A DNA stretch of 64,000 bases from Streptomyces iconiensis. Lineage in GTDB: Bacteria; Actinomycetota; Actinomycetes; Streptomycetales; Streptomycetaceae. Both the position numbers and the translations under genes were made by a program. Below the pieces are notes generated by a model, which worked only from the letters and a program-made list of their open reading frames with translations, did no database searches and had not been told where the DNA came from. Of this stretch, positions 17,546 to 25,130 are shown piece by piece (the first letter of the stretch is position 1; each line of letters starts with the position of its first letter). Location: positions 62,001 through 126,000 of the forward strand of contig NZ_JANCPR020000002.1 of assembly GCF_028657195.3 (NCBI RefSeq), read 5' to 3'.

Positions 17546-18427
17546 GTGCAGCGGGTCGTGGTCGGCGTCGACGGTTCCCCCGAGAGCGGCGCCGCCCTCA
17601 CCTGGGCAGCGGCCGACGCCGCACGGCGCGGGGTGGCGCTGCGCGTGGTGTACGCGGAGGACGTACCGGCCGGCCACCGGCTGGAGGCCGCGGGCCCGTC
17701 GGGACCGCCGGGTGAGGGTGACGAAGAGCTGCGGTACTGGCCGCAGATGTGCACGCGGGCCGCCTGTGCGCAGGCCGCCGATCTCCTACCCGGTCTGGAG
17801 ATCGAGTCGGAGGTCGTGGAGGAGGAGACCGTCAGGGCCCTGGTCGCCGAGGGCGCGGACGCCGGAGAACTGGTCATCGGCTCGCGCGCGCTGGACAGGA
17901 TCAGCCGGTTCGTACTGGGCTCCGTCGGCCTGCCCGTGATCGGTCACGCCACGGCTCCCGTCGTGGCCGTACGCGAGGGCGCCGAACAGGTGGCACCCGG
18001 GGCGCCGGTCGTCGTCGCCGTGGACCTGCACCACACGTACGACGACGTCCTCGGCTTCGCCTTCGAGGCCGCGCGGCTGCGCGAAGCGCCGCTGCGTGTC
18101 CTGCACGCGTGGAGCGTACGGGCGCTCTACTCCTACCCCTCGGCGCTGCCTGAGCCCGCCGTGGTCGACCAGGCGGCGAGCGGCGCGCAACGCTCGCTCG
18201 AACAGGCCGTACGCCCCAGGCAGGAGCGCTTTCCCGAGGTCGCCGTCGAGGTCGAGACCGCGACCGGAGCCGTCGCACCCTATGTGCTGGACAGCAGCGC
18301 CGATGCCGGTCTGCTGGTGGTCGGGCGCCTCCTGCGCGAGCGGCGTCTCCCTGTACCCGTAGGTCCCGTCACCCACGCGGTGCTGCACCACGCACCGTGC
18401 CCGGTGGCCGTCGTGCCCCACCACTGA
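17546..18427 (+). CDS. universal stress protein, two USP domains
   Basis: About 293 residues with two tandem USP folds. The first starts QRVVVGVDGSPESGAALTWA and ends with the ATP-binding-type loop GSRALDRISRFVLGSVG. The second starts VVVAVDLHHTYDDVLGFAFEAA and ends VVGRLLRERRLPVPVGPVTHAVLHHAPCPVAVVPH. Candidate starts GTG 17534, TTG 17543 and GTG 17546 cluster together, and none has a strong ribosome site. Such tandem USPs belong to dormancy, hypoxia and stress regulons in actinobacteria. It is followed 41 bp later by a second USP. Confidence 0.88.
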   Translation: MQRVVVGVDGSPESGAALTWAAADAARRGVALRVVYAEDVPAGHRLEAAGPSGPPGEGDEELRYWPQMCTRAACAQAADLLPGLEIESEVVEEETVRALVAEGADAGELVIGSRALDRISRFVLGSVGLPVIGHATAPVVAVREGAEQVAPGAPVVVAVDLHHTYDDVLGFAFEAARLREAPLRVLHAWSVRALYSYPSALPEPAVVDQAASGAQRSLEQAVRPRQERFPEVAVEVETATGAVAPYVLDSSADAGLLVVGRLLRERRLPVPVGPVTHAVLHHAPCPVAVVPHH

Positions 18428-18468
18428 CCGGCGGCCCCGCGAACCGGGACCGGGAGAGGAACGCAGCC

Positions 18469-19512
18469 ATGGCCCCTACCCTCACGGTCGGCGTGGACGG
18501 GATCCCGGCCAGCCGCTCGGCGGCGCTGTGGGCGGCCGAGGAGGCCGCACTGCGGGACGCGCTCCTCCGCGTCGTCCGCGTCCAGCCGCCGGGCTCCTCC
18601 CCGGACACCCCCGACTCCGCACCCCTCGGCCCCCACCACACCGGCTCCGGTGCTCCTGGGTCCGACGCTTCCGGTCCCGGTCCCGCCGACTCCCGTCCCG
18701 GCGGCTCCGGTCCCACCGACTCCGATCCCGCCGGTCAACGGCCCGCCGGTGGGGAGCTGTTGATCGACCCCTCCCTGGCGCCGCTCGCACACGACCTCAC
18801 GGACCGCCACCCCGGCCTCCGTCTCGACGCGCTGCTCCTCCCCGGCGAACCGAAGGAGGCGCTCAGGGAGCTGTCCCGCAGCTCGGACCTCCTCGTCGTC
18901 GGCTCACGCGGCCTGGGCGCGGTGCGCGGCTTCCTCGTCGGCTCCGTCGCCCTGCCCACGGTCGCGCAGGCGGACTGCCCCGTCGTCCTGGTACGCGCGG
19001 GGACGGAATCCGGAGGCCGGACCGGCGACGAGGGCGAGGGCGACGAGGCCGGAACGGGGGCCCGCGGTGGGGAGACAGCGCCGCCGGGCGGGATCGCGGT
19101 GGGCGTGGACGTGCACACGCCGTGCGAGGAGATGCTCCGCTTCGCGTTCGACGAGGCACGGATCCGCTCGGCGCCCCTGAAGGTGCGACACGGCTGGAAC
19201 CCGCCCCCCGTCTACGGAGCCCGCCCGTTCCCGCTCGCCGCGACGGCCCTCGAAGACGTTCTCGCGACCCGCGCCGACGCCCTGACGCGGATGCTGCGCC
19301 CCTGGTGCGCCGCGTACCCGGATGTCACCGTCGACGCCCGCGCCGTGCTGACGCCGCCCACCGGGCTGCTGGTGGAGACCGCCGCCGATGCCTCGCTGCT
19401 CGTCGTCGGCCGGAACCGCCGCCGCCCCCTCCTGGTCCCGCACCTCGGCCCCATCACACACGGAGTCCTGAACCACGCCCCGGCCCCGGTCGCCGTCGTC
19501 CCCCACACGTGA
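18469..19512 (+). CDS. universal stress protein, two USP domains with Pro/Ser-rich insert
   Basis: A 347-residue second tandem USP. Domain 1 starts TLTVGVDGIPASRSAALWAAEEAA. It is interrupted at about residues 45-90 by a low-complexity Gly/Pro/Ser/Asp insert where a short loop is normal, and resumes with LLVVGSRGLGAVRGFLVGSV. An acidic linker leads into domain 2 (IAVGVDVHTPCEEMLRFAFDEA; LVVGRNRRRPLLVPHLGPITHGVLNHAPAPVAVVPH). ATG 18469 with GGGAGAGGAA upstream fixes the start. It probably forms an operon with the preceding USP. Confidence 0.87.
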   Translation: MAPTLTVGVDGIPASRSAALWAAEEAALRDALLRVVRVQPPGSSPDTPDSAPLGPHHTGSGAPGSDASGPGPADSRPGGSGPTDSDPAGQRPAGGELLIDPSLAPLAHDLTDRHPGLRLDALLLPGEPKEALRELSRSSDLLVVGSRGLGAVRGFLVGSVALPTVAQADCPVVLVRAGTESGGRTGDEGEGDEAGTGARGGETAPPGGIAVGVDVHTPCEEMLRFAFDEARIRSAPLKVRHGWNPPPVYGARPFPLAATALEDVLATRADALTRMLRPWCAAYPDVTVDARAVLTPPTGLLVETAADASLLVVGRNRRRPLLVPHLGPITHGVLNHAPAPVAVVPHT

Positions 19513-19682
19513 ACGGAGCGGGCCCGTGCGGTGGCGCTCTGCCACCGCTGACGAGGCGCCATCCCCCGTGCGAGCTACCCAGGTGTCCGCCGCAGCGGGA
19601 TGTGGCGGTCGGTGCCGCGTCCCTAATCTCAAGGGTGTCCGCAGGGCAGTCGCCGCGGAAATCCAGTGAGAGGACCGTCATC

Positions 19683-20579
19683 ATGGCGCGCGCGGGCAAC
19701 CAGGAAACACCCCTTCAGCAGGGCGAACTCTCCACAGGCCGACTCCGGTTGCGTACGTTCCGGTTTCCCGTTCTCGTGGTCGCGCTGCTAGGTGTGATGG
19801 CGGCGACCGCCGGGATCAACCAGCTGGTCGCGCCCCTCGCGTTCCTCGCACTGCCGGTGGGCATCGGCCTCGCGCTCGCCGGTCTTGCCTGCTACCGCTG
19901 GCTGGCCCGTACGGTCGAACTACGCGCAGAAATCGGCGAGTTGGCGCAGGCCGGCAGATGGTCGCTGTTGCGGCGGGGCGCGCTGCTCGGGTTCGGCGCC
20001 TTCACGGCGCTGATGCTGCTGATCGGGATGTTCGGCGGCTGGAAGGACCTGTCCTGGGGCTCCGTCGGCGGGCTCGTCGCCACCGCCGGCATGATGGCGG
20101 GCGTCGCGGTCACCGAGGAGGCGCTGTTCCGGGGGGTCGTCTTCCGCATCCTGGAGGAGCGTACGGGCACCGTGGTCTCGCTCACCGTGTCCTCGGTGCT
20201 GTTCGGCGCGACGCACCTGGTCAACACGAACGCGACCCTGTGGGGCACGCTCGCGATCGCCATGACAGGCGGGCTCATGCTGTCCGCCGCCTATGTCGTG
20301 ACCCGCTCGCTGTGGCTGCCGATCGGCCTGCACTTCGCGTGGAACTTCACGCATGCCGGGATCTTCGGTGCCGTACTCTCCGGTTCCGGCACCGCGCCCC
20401 ACGGGCTGCTGGACACCACGCTGTCCGGCCCGTCCCTGCTGACCGGCGGCAGCTTCGGTCCCGAGGCCAGCCTCGTCGCGCTGCTGGTGTGCGCAGGACC
20501 CACCGCGTTCCTGCTCCGGAAGGCGGCCCGCACCGGCCAGATACAGCGCCGCCCCCGCGCGCTCCGGTCGCCCGCCTGA
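19683..20579 (+). CDS. CPBP-family intramembrane glutamic endopeptidase
   Basis: A 298-residue polytopic membrane protein of the CAAX-protease/bacteriocin-processing (Abi) family. The motifs EEALFRG, FGATHLVN and HFAWNFTH are the EExxxR, FxxxH and HxxxN/D catalytic elements, so the protease site is intact. Start ATG 19683 follows GAGAGGACCGTCATC. It stands between the USP genes and the P450/peptide operon but ends in its own terminator. A processing role for the peptide next door is possible but unsupported. The last codons run into a tandem CGCCTGAC repeat that continues past the stop. Confidence 0.9.
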   Translation: MARAGNQETPLQQGELSTGRLRLRTFRFPVLVVALLGVMAATAGINQLVAPLAFLALPVGIGLALAGLACYRWLARTVELRAEIGELAQAGRWSLLRRGALLGFGAFTALMLLIGMFGGWKDLSWGSVGGLVATAGMMAGVAVTEEALFRGVVFRILEERTGTVVSLTVSSVLFGATHLVNTNATLWGTLAIAMTGGLMLSAAYVVTRSLWLPIGLHFAWNFTHAGIFGAVLSGSGTAPHGLLDTTLSGPSLLTGGSFGPEASLVALLVCAGPTAFLLRKAARTGQIQRRPRALRSPA

Positions 20580-20633
20580 CCGCCTGACCGCCTGACCGCC
20601 GACGAGCGGGAGGCCGGGAGACGGACGAGTCCC

Positions 20634-20673
20634 CCGAAGCCGCGTACCGGTACCGTCCGGTACGCGGCTTCGG
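20634..20673 (+). terminator. stem-loop terminator after CPBP protease
   Basis: Perfect 17-bp inverted repeat, CCGAAGCCGCGTACCGG (20634-20650) and its complement (20657-20673), with a 6-base loop TACCGT. It lies 55 bp after the protease stop. It separates that gene from the P450/peptide operon. Confidence 0.85.
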
Positions 20674-20859
20674 CGTGCGTGACACGTTCAGCTTCGTCCG
20701 TACGACGGGCGCCGCAGCCGAGACCGGATGTCCGGAAAACGCCGTCAACCAGAGCCGTAGGCGACATCAATCGAGGGGTGGACGCGCGGCACGCGCCGAC
20801 GCCCTAGCTTTCTCCGTGGCCGCAACCTCGCCAGCGCCGGCCGCAGGGGGCAACGGAGC

Positions 20860-20946
20860 ATGGACCTCGTACGACGGACCGCACGGACAGCCACGACCAC
20901 CGCGCCTGCGACCACCGCGCCTGCGGCCCCGGCGCCGTGCTGGTGA
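20860..20946 (+). CDS. possible 28-residue leader ORF coupled to the P450
   Basis: ATG 20860, with GGGGG and CGGAG upstream, opens a 28-codon frame. The product is MDLVRRTART followed by an Ala/Thr/Pro repeat and ends in PCW. Its TGA overlaps the GTG at 20943 that starts the P450 (GTGA). It could be a translational coupling leader or, less likely, another precursor peptide. The Ala/Thr/Pro repeat is encoded by an imperfect ACCACCGCGCCTGCG duplication, which may simply be non-coding repeat. Confidence 0.3.
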   Translation: MDLVRRTARTATTTAPATTAPAAPAPCW

Positions 20947-22118
20947 GCACGGGTACGGGCCGAGGTGGCCTACGCCGGTTCCGGCGCGACCCGTTGGGGT
21001 GCGTCGAGGAGCTGGCGCACCGCAGCCCGTCGGCCGTCTTCCCGCTTCCGTGGGGCGGCTGGTGCGTGCGTGACACGGAGCCGGCGCTGACGGTACTGCG
21101 CGACCCGCTCTTCAACTCGGGGACCTCCGCCTTCTTCGGCGATCTGCTCCCGACACGCGACGCGCAGACCGCGGTGGGCCGCGCCGTACGGAACGCGGTA
21201 CGGGACCGCCTCCCCGACTGCCGCGCCCAGCTCGCCGAAGCAGCCGCCCGCCTGCCCGCTGACACCCGCTGGCCCGACGCGGGACCGATGCTGGTGTACC
21301 GGGGTACGGCAGACCTGCTGTTGCACCCCGAAGCCCCGTACGCACTGCGGCAGTTGCTCGAACATTCCGTGACCGCCGGCCTGCTGGTACGCCCGCAGCG
21401 GATACGGCAGCGCGTGCGCGTGGAGGCGCTGCGGCCCAGGCTGTTCGCGGCGCTGGCCGCTCATGTGCGGGACCGCCGCGAGGAGGGCCTGCGCGGCGGC
21501 GGGCCGCGGGACATGCTCGACGCCGTGCTCGGCGCCTGCCCTCCTGAGGCCACCGACCGTACGGTGGTCGAGCTGTACGTGCTGCTGTTCCGTTCGGTCG
21601 TGGGGAACATCGGCTACACCGTGGCGTGGACACTGCTGCTGGCCGGCCTCCACAGCACGCGCGGTGCGCCGCCGCCGTGGCCGGCCGACTGGACCGTACG
21701 GGAGGCGGCACGGCACCGCCCGTTCGTCTGGATGGTCGGCCGCCCCGTGCCCCACGCCCTCGAAGTCGGCGGCGTCCCCTTCGAGTCCGGCACGGTGCTG
21801 TCCGTCAGCCCGTATCTGCTCCACCACGACGCGGACCGCTGGCCGCGCCCTGACGCCTTCGAGCCCGAGCGCTGGGAACGCCCGGACAGGTGCGGCCCCT
21901 GTCTGCCCTTCAGCACGGGCCCGTTCACCTGCGCCGGGGCGGCGGTCGCGCACAGCCTCGCCACGGAGGCGGTGGCCCAGCTCACCACCGGCGCCCTGGT
22001 CACGGTCTCCGACGGCGACCCGCGCCCCCTCGTCACCAACGCGGCCGTGCCCCGTCCCTTCACCCTTCACCGCGGCACACACCGCCGCGTGAAAGCCCAC
22101 ACGCCCGGAAGGAGGTGA
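20943..22118 (+). CDS. cytochrome P450, putative RiPP-peptide cross-linking enzyme
   Basis: About 391 residues. The haem-thiolate motif is FSTGPFTCAGAAVAHSLA (Cys about 330). The K-helix ExxR is in VREAARHRPF, and PDAFEPERWERPD is the ERW/meander region. The I-helix reads FRSVVGNIGYTVAWTLLLAG and lacks the usual (A/G)Gx(D/E)T acid-alcohol pair, which suggests unusual oxygen activation or radical chemistry. Its stop lies within the ribosome-binding site (GGAAGGAGG) of the 23-codon peptide gene that follows, so the two are tightly coupled. P450s that cross-link aromatic side chains of short ribosomal peptides (biarylitides, cittilin, atropopeptides) have this arrangement. GTG 20937 is an alternative start. 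Confidence 0.85.
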   Translation: MSTGTGRGGLRRFRRDPLGCVEELAHRSPSAVFPLPWGGWCVRDTEPALTVLRDPLFNSGTSAFFGDLLPTRDAQTAVGRAVRNAVRDRLPDCRAQLAEAAARLPADTRWPDAGPMLVYRGTADLLLHPEAPYALRQLLEHSVTAGLLVRPQRIRQRVRVEALRPRLFAALAAHVRDRREEGLRGGGPRDMLDAVLGACPPEATDRTVVELYVLLFRSVVGNIGYTVAWTLLLAGLHSTRGAPPPWPADWTVREAARHRPFVWMVGRPVPHALEVGGVPFESGTVLSVSPYLLHHDADRWPRPDAFEPERWERPDRCGPCLPFSTGPFTCAGAAVAHSLATEAVAQLTTGALVTVSDGDPRPLVTNAAVPRPFTLHRGTHRRVKAHTPGRR

Positions 22119-22123
22119 ACTCC

Positions 22124-22195
22124 ATGGCCGCGATCGCCCGCCGTCTCTTCACGAACAAGCCGGCACGTCAGTGGAACCACACCTGGGAATGGTGA
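22124..22195 (+). CDS. 23-residue Trp-rich putative RiPP precursor peptide
   Basis: ATG 22124 sits 5 bases after the P450 stop behind a near-perfect GGAAGGAGG ribosome-binding site, the strongest in the area. The product has a basic leader (MAAIARRLFTNKPA) and an aromatic C-terminus RQWNHTWEW, then TGA. A stem-loop terminator follows 19 bp later, so nothing else is downstream in the transcript. Three Trp and one His in the last seven residues are plausible substrates for P450-made C-C or C-N aryl cross-links. Function is inferred from the context, the ribosome site and the composition. Confidence 0.75.
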   Translation: MAAIARRLFTNKPARQWNHTWEW

Positions 22196-22214
22196 CCCCA
22201 CTCCCCCGGCAAAG

Positions 22215-22246
22215 GGCCCGCACATCCGGCACAGGATGTGCGGGCC
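22215..22246 (+). terminator. terminator of the P450/peptide operon
   Basis: Perfect 13-bp inverted repeat GGCCCGCACATCC / GGATGTGCGGGCC with a 6-base loop (GGCACA). It begins 19 bp after the peptide stop codon. It closes the two-gene transcript. Confidence 0.85.
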
Positions 22247-22375
22247 TCCACGGTCCGCCCCCGCCACGCGTCCCGCACACGCAGCGTGCCCGCGGAAACA
22301 CGCTTGGTTTGCCCGCCGGTGCCCCAACACGGTTGAATTGCCCGGGAGTTGTGCGGGGAGCGACAGAGGGCGGGC

Positions 22376-23491
22376 ATGCTACGCATCCACTTCACGGGGG
22401 CCGACCTGATCCGTACGCAGGTGGCCCAGGGGCCTGACCCGCTGTGGGAGTGCGTGTTCAGCCTCCAGATACTGCGAGCACGTTACGGACGCTTCGCCTT
22501 CGCCGAATGGCGGTCCCTGGTACGCCGGGAGCTGCGCCTGCCCCGGCGCGCCGACCCGCAAGGGGGGCCTGAGCCGGCGCCCTGGCGCGCTGCGGGAGCG
22601 CACGCGGCGCACCGGCTGCTGCCGCTCGTCCCCGACGCGAGCTACTTCCCCGACTTCCTCACCCCGCCCGAGGGCCTGCTCGGCCTGGAGGCGGGCATCG
22701 AGGCGGTGTCCGCGACCCCGGCCGCGAGGGTCGGGCACGAACTGGGCATCCTGCACGACCGCGTGGGCGCTCCCGACTGGGCGCGGGAGCTGGCCGGGCG
22801 CTCTTCGCGGCCCCGTGCGGCACTGGGCCGGATGCTGGCCGACTACCACCGGCTCGCGCTCGCACCGTACTGGCCCCGTATCCTCGCCCGCGCCCAGGCC
22901 GACCGGGCCGTACGGATGCGCGCCCTGCACGCGGGCGGCCCGGATGCGCTGCTGCGGACCTTCAGGCCCGGCATGCGCTGGACGCCGCCGGTACTGGGGC
23001 TGCCGGGCCACCCGGTGGACCGCGACCTCCATCTGGGCGGGCGCGGGCTGCTGTTGATCCCCTCGCACTTCTGCTGGGGGCGGCCGGTGCCGCTCGCCGA
23101 CCCGGAGCTGCCGCCCACGCTGGTGTACCCGATGGAACGCGACCCCCAGTGGCTCAGCGGGCCGACTCCCGCCGGGCGGGCCATGGCCGAACCACGGCGC
23201 CTGGCGCGGCTGTTGGGTGAGACGCGCAGTGCCGTACTGGGGGCCGTGGCGGCCGTCACCCCGGCGGGCGGCGCCACGACGACCGGGCTGGCCGAACGTC
23301 TCGGCGTCTCACCCTCGGCCGTCAGCCAGCAGACGTCCGTACTGCGCGAGGCCGGTCTGCTGACCAGCCGCCGGCACGCCAACTGCGTCTTCCACCACCT
23401 CACCCCGCTCGGTGAGGCACTGCTGGGCGAGACGCCTCGCGTGGGCGAGAAGCCTCCCGGCGAGCCACCGCCGGGCGCGTTGCACGGGTAA
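22376..23491 (+). CDS. DUF5937-type ArsR-like winged-helix regulator
   Basis: A 371-residue protein. The N-terminal two thirds (MLRIHFTGADLIRTQVAQGPDPLWE...) is a helical domain typical of the actinobacterial DUF5937 regulators. The C-terminus is an ArsR-type winged helix (TTTGLAERLGVSPSAVSQQTSVLREAGLLTSRRHANCVFHHLTPLGEALL). ATG 22376 follows AGAGGGCGGGC. Because it lies just after the P450/peptide operon on the same strand, it may control that operon. The terminator between them indicates its own promoter, so the link is only positional. Confidence 0.82.
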   Translation: MLRIHFTGADLIRTQVAQGPDPLWECVFSLQILRARYGRFAFAEWRSLVRRELRLPRRADPQGGPEPAPWRAAGAHAAHRLLPLVPDASYFPDFLTPPEGLLGLEAGIEAVSATPAARVGHELGILHDRVGAPDWARELAGRSSRPRAALGRMLADYHRLALAPYWPRILARAQADRAVRMRALHAGGPDALLRTFRPGMRWTPPVLGLPGHPVDRDLHLGGRGLLLIPSHFCWGRPVPLADPELPPTLVYPMERDPQWLSGPTPAGRAMAEPRRLARLLGETRSAVLGAVAAVTPAGGATTTGLAERLGVSPSAVSQQTSVLREAGLLTSRRHANCVFHHLTPLGEALLGETPRVGEKPPGEPPPGALHG

Positions 23492-23627
23492 GCCAGCGCA
23501 TACGCCCATGACCTGCGTGTTGAAGCCTCCGCTGCACCTCGGATGTGGGGCGGCGGCTCCCGGAGCAGCCTGGTACAGCGCGCCCCGGCGTACGGGACCG
23601 GGGCCGGTGAACGCACGGGAGAACACG

Positions 23628-24035
23628 GTGACCACGAAGAACCAGGACCGACGGCACACCTTCCTCGCGGCAGCGGCGGCGGCCCTGCTCGCCGGTGGCC
23701 TCACCTTCGGCGGCGTCACCAGCGCCGCCGGGCAACCATCCGTAGCACCGGGCGCGCGCACCCCCGTGCAGGCCGGGCTGGTGGCGGGGCCGGGGCTGAC
23801 GGCGGCGGAGGCGGCGCTGGCGAAGAAGTGCAGGAAGATGGGTTACGGCAGGGCGATCGGGGTCGTCACCTGCCCGGGATCGTTCGGCGCCTTCAAAGTG
23901 CGGGTCTGGTGCACCTGGGCAGGTAAGGGCCTGAGCAACAGCTTCAAGAAATACCGGAACTCGGCCAGGTGCAGCACCGGCCACGTCCACGAGAAGCGCG
24001 AGCCCGCCCCGATCGAGATCATCAAGCGGCATTAG
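23628..24035 (+). CDS. small secreted protein with four cysteines
   Basis: A 135-residue product. A basic N-terminus (TTKNQDRRHTF) precedes a signal-type hydrophobic core (LAAAAAALLAGGLTFGGVTSAAG). The mature part of ~100 residues is basic with four Cys (KKCRK, VVTCPG, VWCTW, ARCST), consistent with two disulfides after export. GTG 23628 with GGGAGA upstream sets the start. I do not recognise a family. It is monocistronic by position, with an inverted repeat about 220 bp downstream. Confidence 0.65.
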   Translation: MTTKNQDRRHTFLAAAAAALLAGGLTFGGVTSAAGQPSVAPGARTPVQAGLVAGPGLTAAEAALAKKCRKMGYGRAIGVVTCPGSFGAFKVRVWCTWAGKGLSNSFKKYRNSARCSTGHVHEKREPAPIEIIKRH

Positions 24036-24257
24036 GCGCCTCCACCCCCGGCGCAGGCCAAGGACCACGGCGAGAGATCGCGCCCGGGCAGCGGCGCGGT
24101 CGGCGGCGCGGACAGGAGCGCCGGCAGCGCGGGACCAACGGGGGTGCGGGGAGCCGACGGACAAGCCACCACTGTCCGCTGTCCACCACCCCGCGGTCCG
24201 CGGTCCGCGCTCCTCGGACAGCGGCGCCCCCTCCCGGCAGGCCCAGCCGGGACACAC

Positions 24258-24306
24258 GGCCCGCCCTTCCCCGGCCACGGGGGGACCGGTTGCGGAAGGG
24301 CGGGCC
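24258..24306 (+). terminator. possible stem-loop in the 24036-24424 intergenic region
   Basis: Arms GGCCCGCCCTTCC (24258-24270) and GGAAGGGCGGGCC (24294-24306) are perfectly complementary across a 23-base loop. The 389-bp gap between the secreted protein and the TetR gene also contains CCGCTGTCC...GGACAGCGG (about 24178-24227). I see no gene in it. It could terminate the upstream transcript or belong to the TetR promoter region. Confidence 0.45.
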
Positions 24307-24424
24307 CGGCCGAAGCGCCGGGCCCACAGGGCCGGCCGCCCGTCGACGTCCCGCGGTCCCACCCGGACGTCGCGCGCACGTCCCGCGCATGTCCCACGAA
24401 CAGGCCGCCCACTATGCTGCGAAC

Positions 24425-25009
24425 GTGCCCGCCCAACCAGTCGACCGCCGCGTCCGCCGCTCCCGTACGGCCCTTGAGGCCGCACTGCTGGAGCTGATCG
24501 CCGAGCGGGAACTGAGCCAGATCTCCGTCTCGGACCTCACCGGCCGGGCGGATGTGCACCGTTCGACCTTCTACGAGCACTACACCGATGTGCACGACCT
24601 GGCGGCTTCCGCGTGCACCCAGATGTTCGACCAGCTCATCACCGCGACCGCCGCGCTTCCCGCCGACGACATCTCGTCGCAAGAGGCCGCACATCACGCG
24701 CTGACCAGCGTGTTCGGGCACGTGGCCGAACACCGCCCGCTCTACCGCGCGCTGCTCGGCGCCGACGGCAGCGCGCGGGTGATGAACCATCTGCTGGAAC
24801 AGATGGCCGACGGCGTACGCACCGGCCTCGGCAAGCGTGCGCGGCGCCGCACGGACCTGACGCCCTCGGCACCGGCCGCGGCCTTCATCGCCGGCGCGCT
24901 GCTCGGCACGATCACCGACTGGCTGCGCCGCGGCTGCCCGGAGACCCCCGAGGAACTCAGCGCGACAGTCTGGCCACTCCTGCTCGCCACCCCGACCCGG
25001 CCCCACTGA
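24425..25009 (+). CDS. TetR-family transcriptional regulator
   Basis: About 194 residues. The helix-turn-helix is RRSRTALEAALLELIAERELSQISVSDLTGRADVHRSTFYEHYTDVHDLAASA, followed by a TetR C-terminal domain with TSVFGHVAEHRPLYRALLG and FIAGALLGTITDWLRRGCPETPEEL. GTG 24425 lies 6 bases after a -10-like TATGCT (24413-24418), so the mRNA may be leaderless. ATG 24389 is an in-frame alternative without a clear ribosome site. It converges with the downstream P450 and may act on the inverted repeat in front of that gene. Confidence 0.88.
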   Translation: MPAQPVDRRVRRSRTALEAALLELIAERELSQISVSDLTGRADVHRSTFYEHYTDVHDLAASACTQMFDQLITATAALPADDISSQEAAHHALTSVFGHVAEHRPLYRALLGADGSARVMNHLLEQMADGVRTGLGKRARRRTDLTPSAPAAAFIAGALLGTITDWLRRGCPETPEELSATVWPLLLATPTRPH

Positions 25010-25130
25010 CCCTGCCACCGGGCACCGTTGACCTCACCGGGACACGACGAGACCACGGGCGCGGCGATCCTCGTACGGGGATCCCTCTCATCTCGTCGAA
25101 ACGGACATCACGACGGCACGACGGCCGCCG

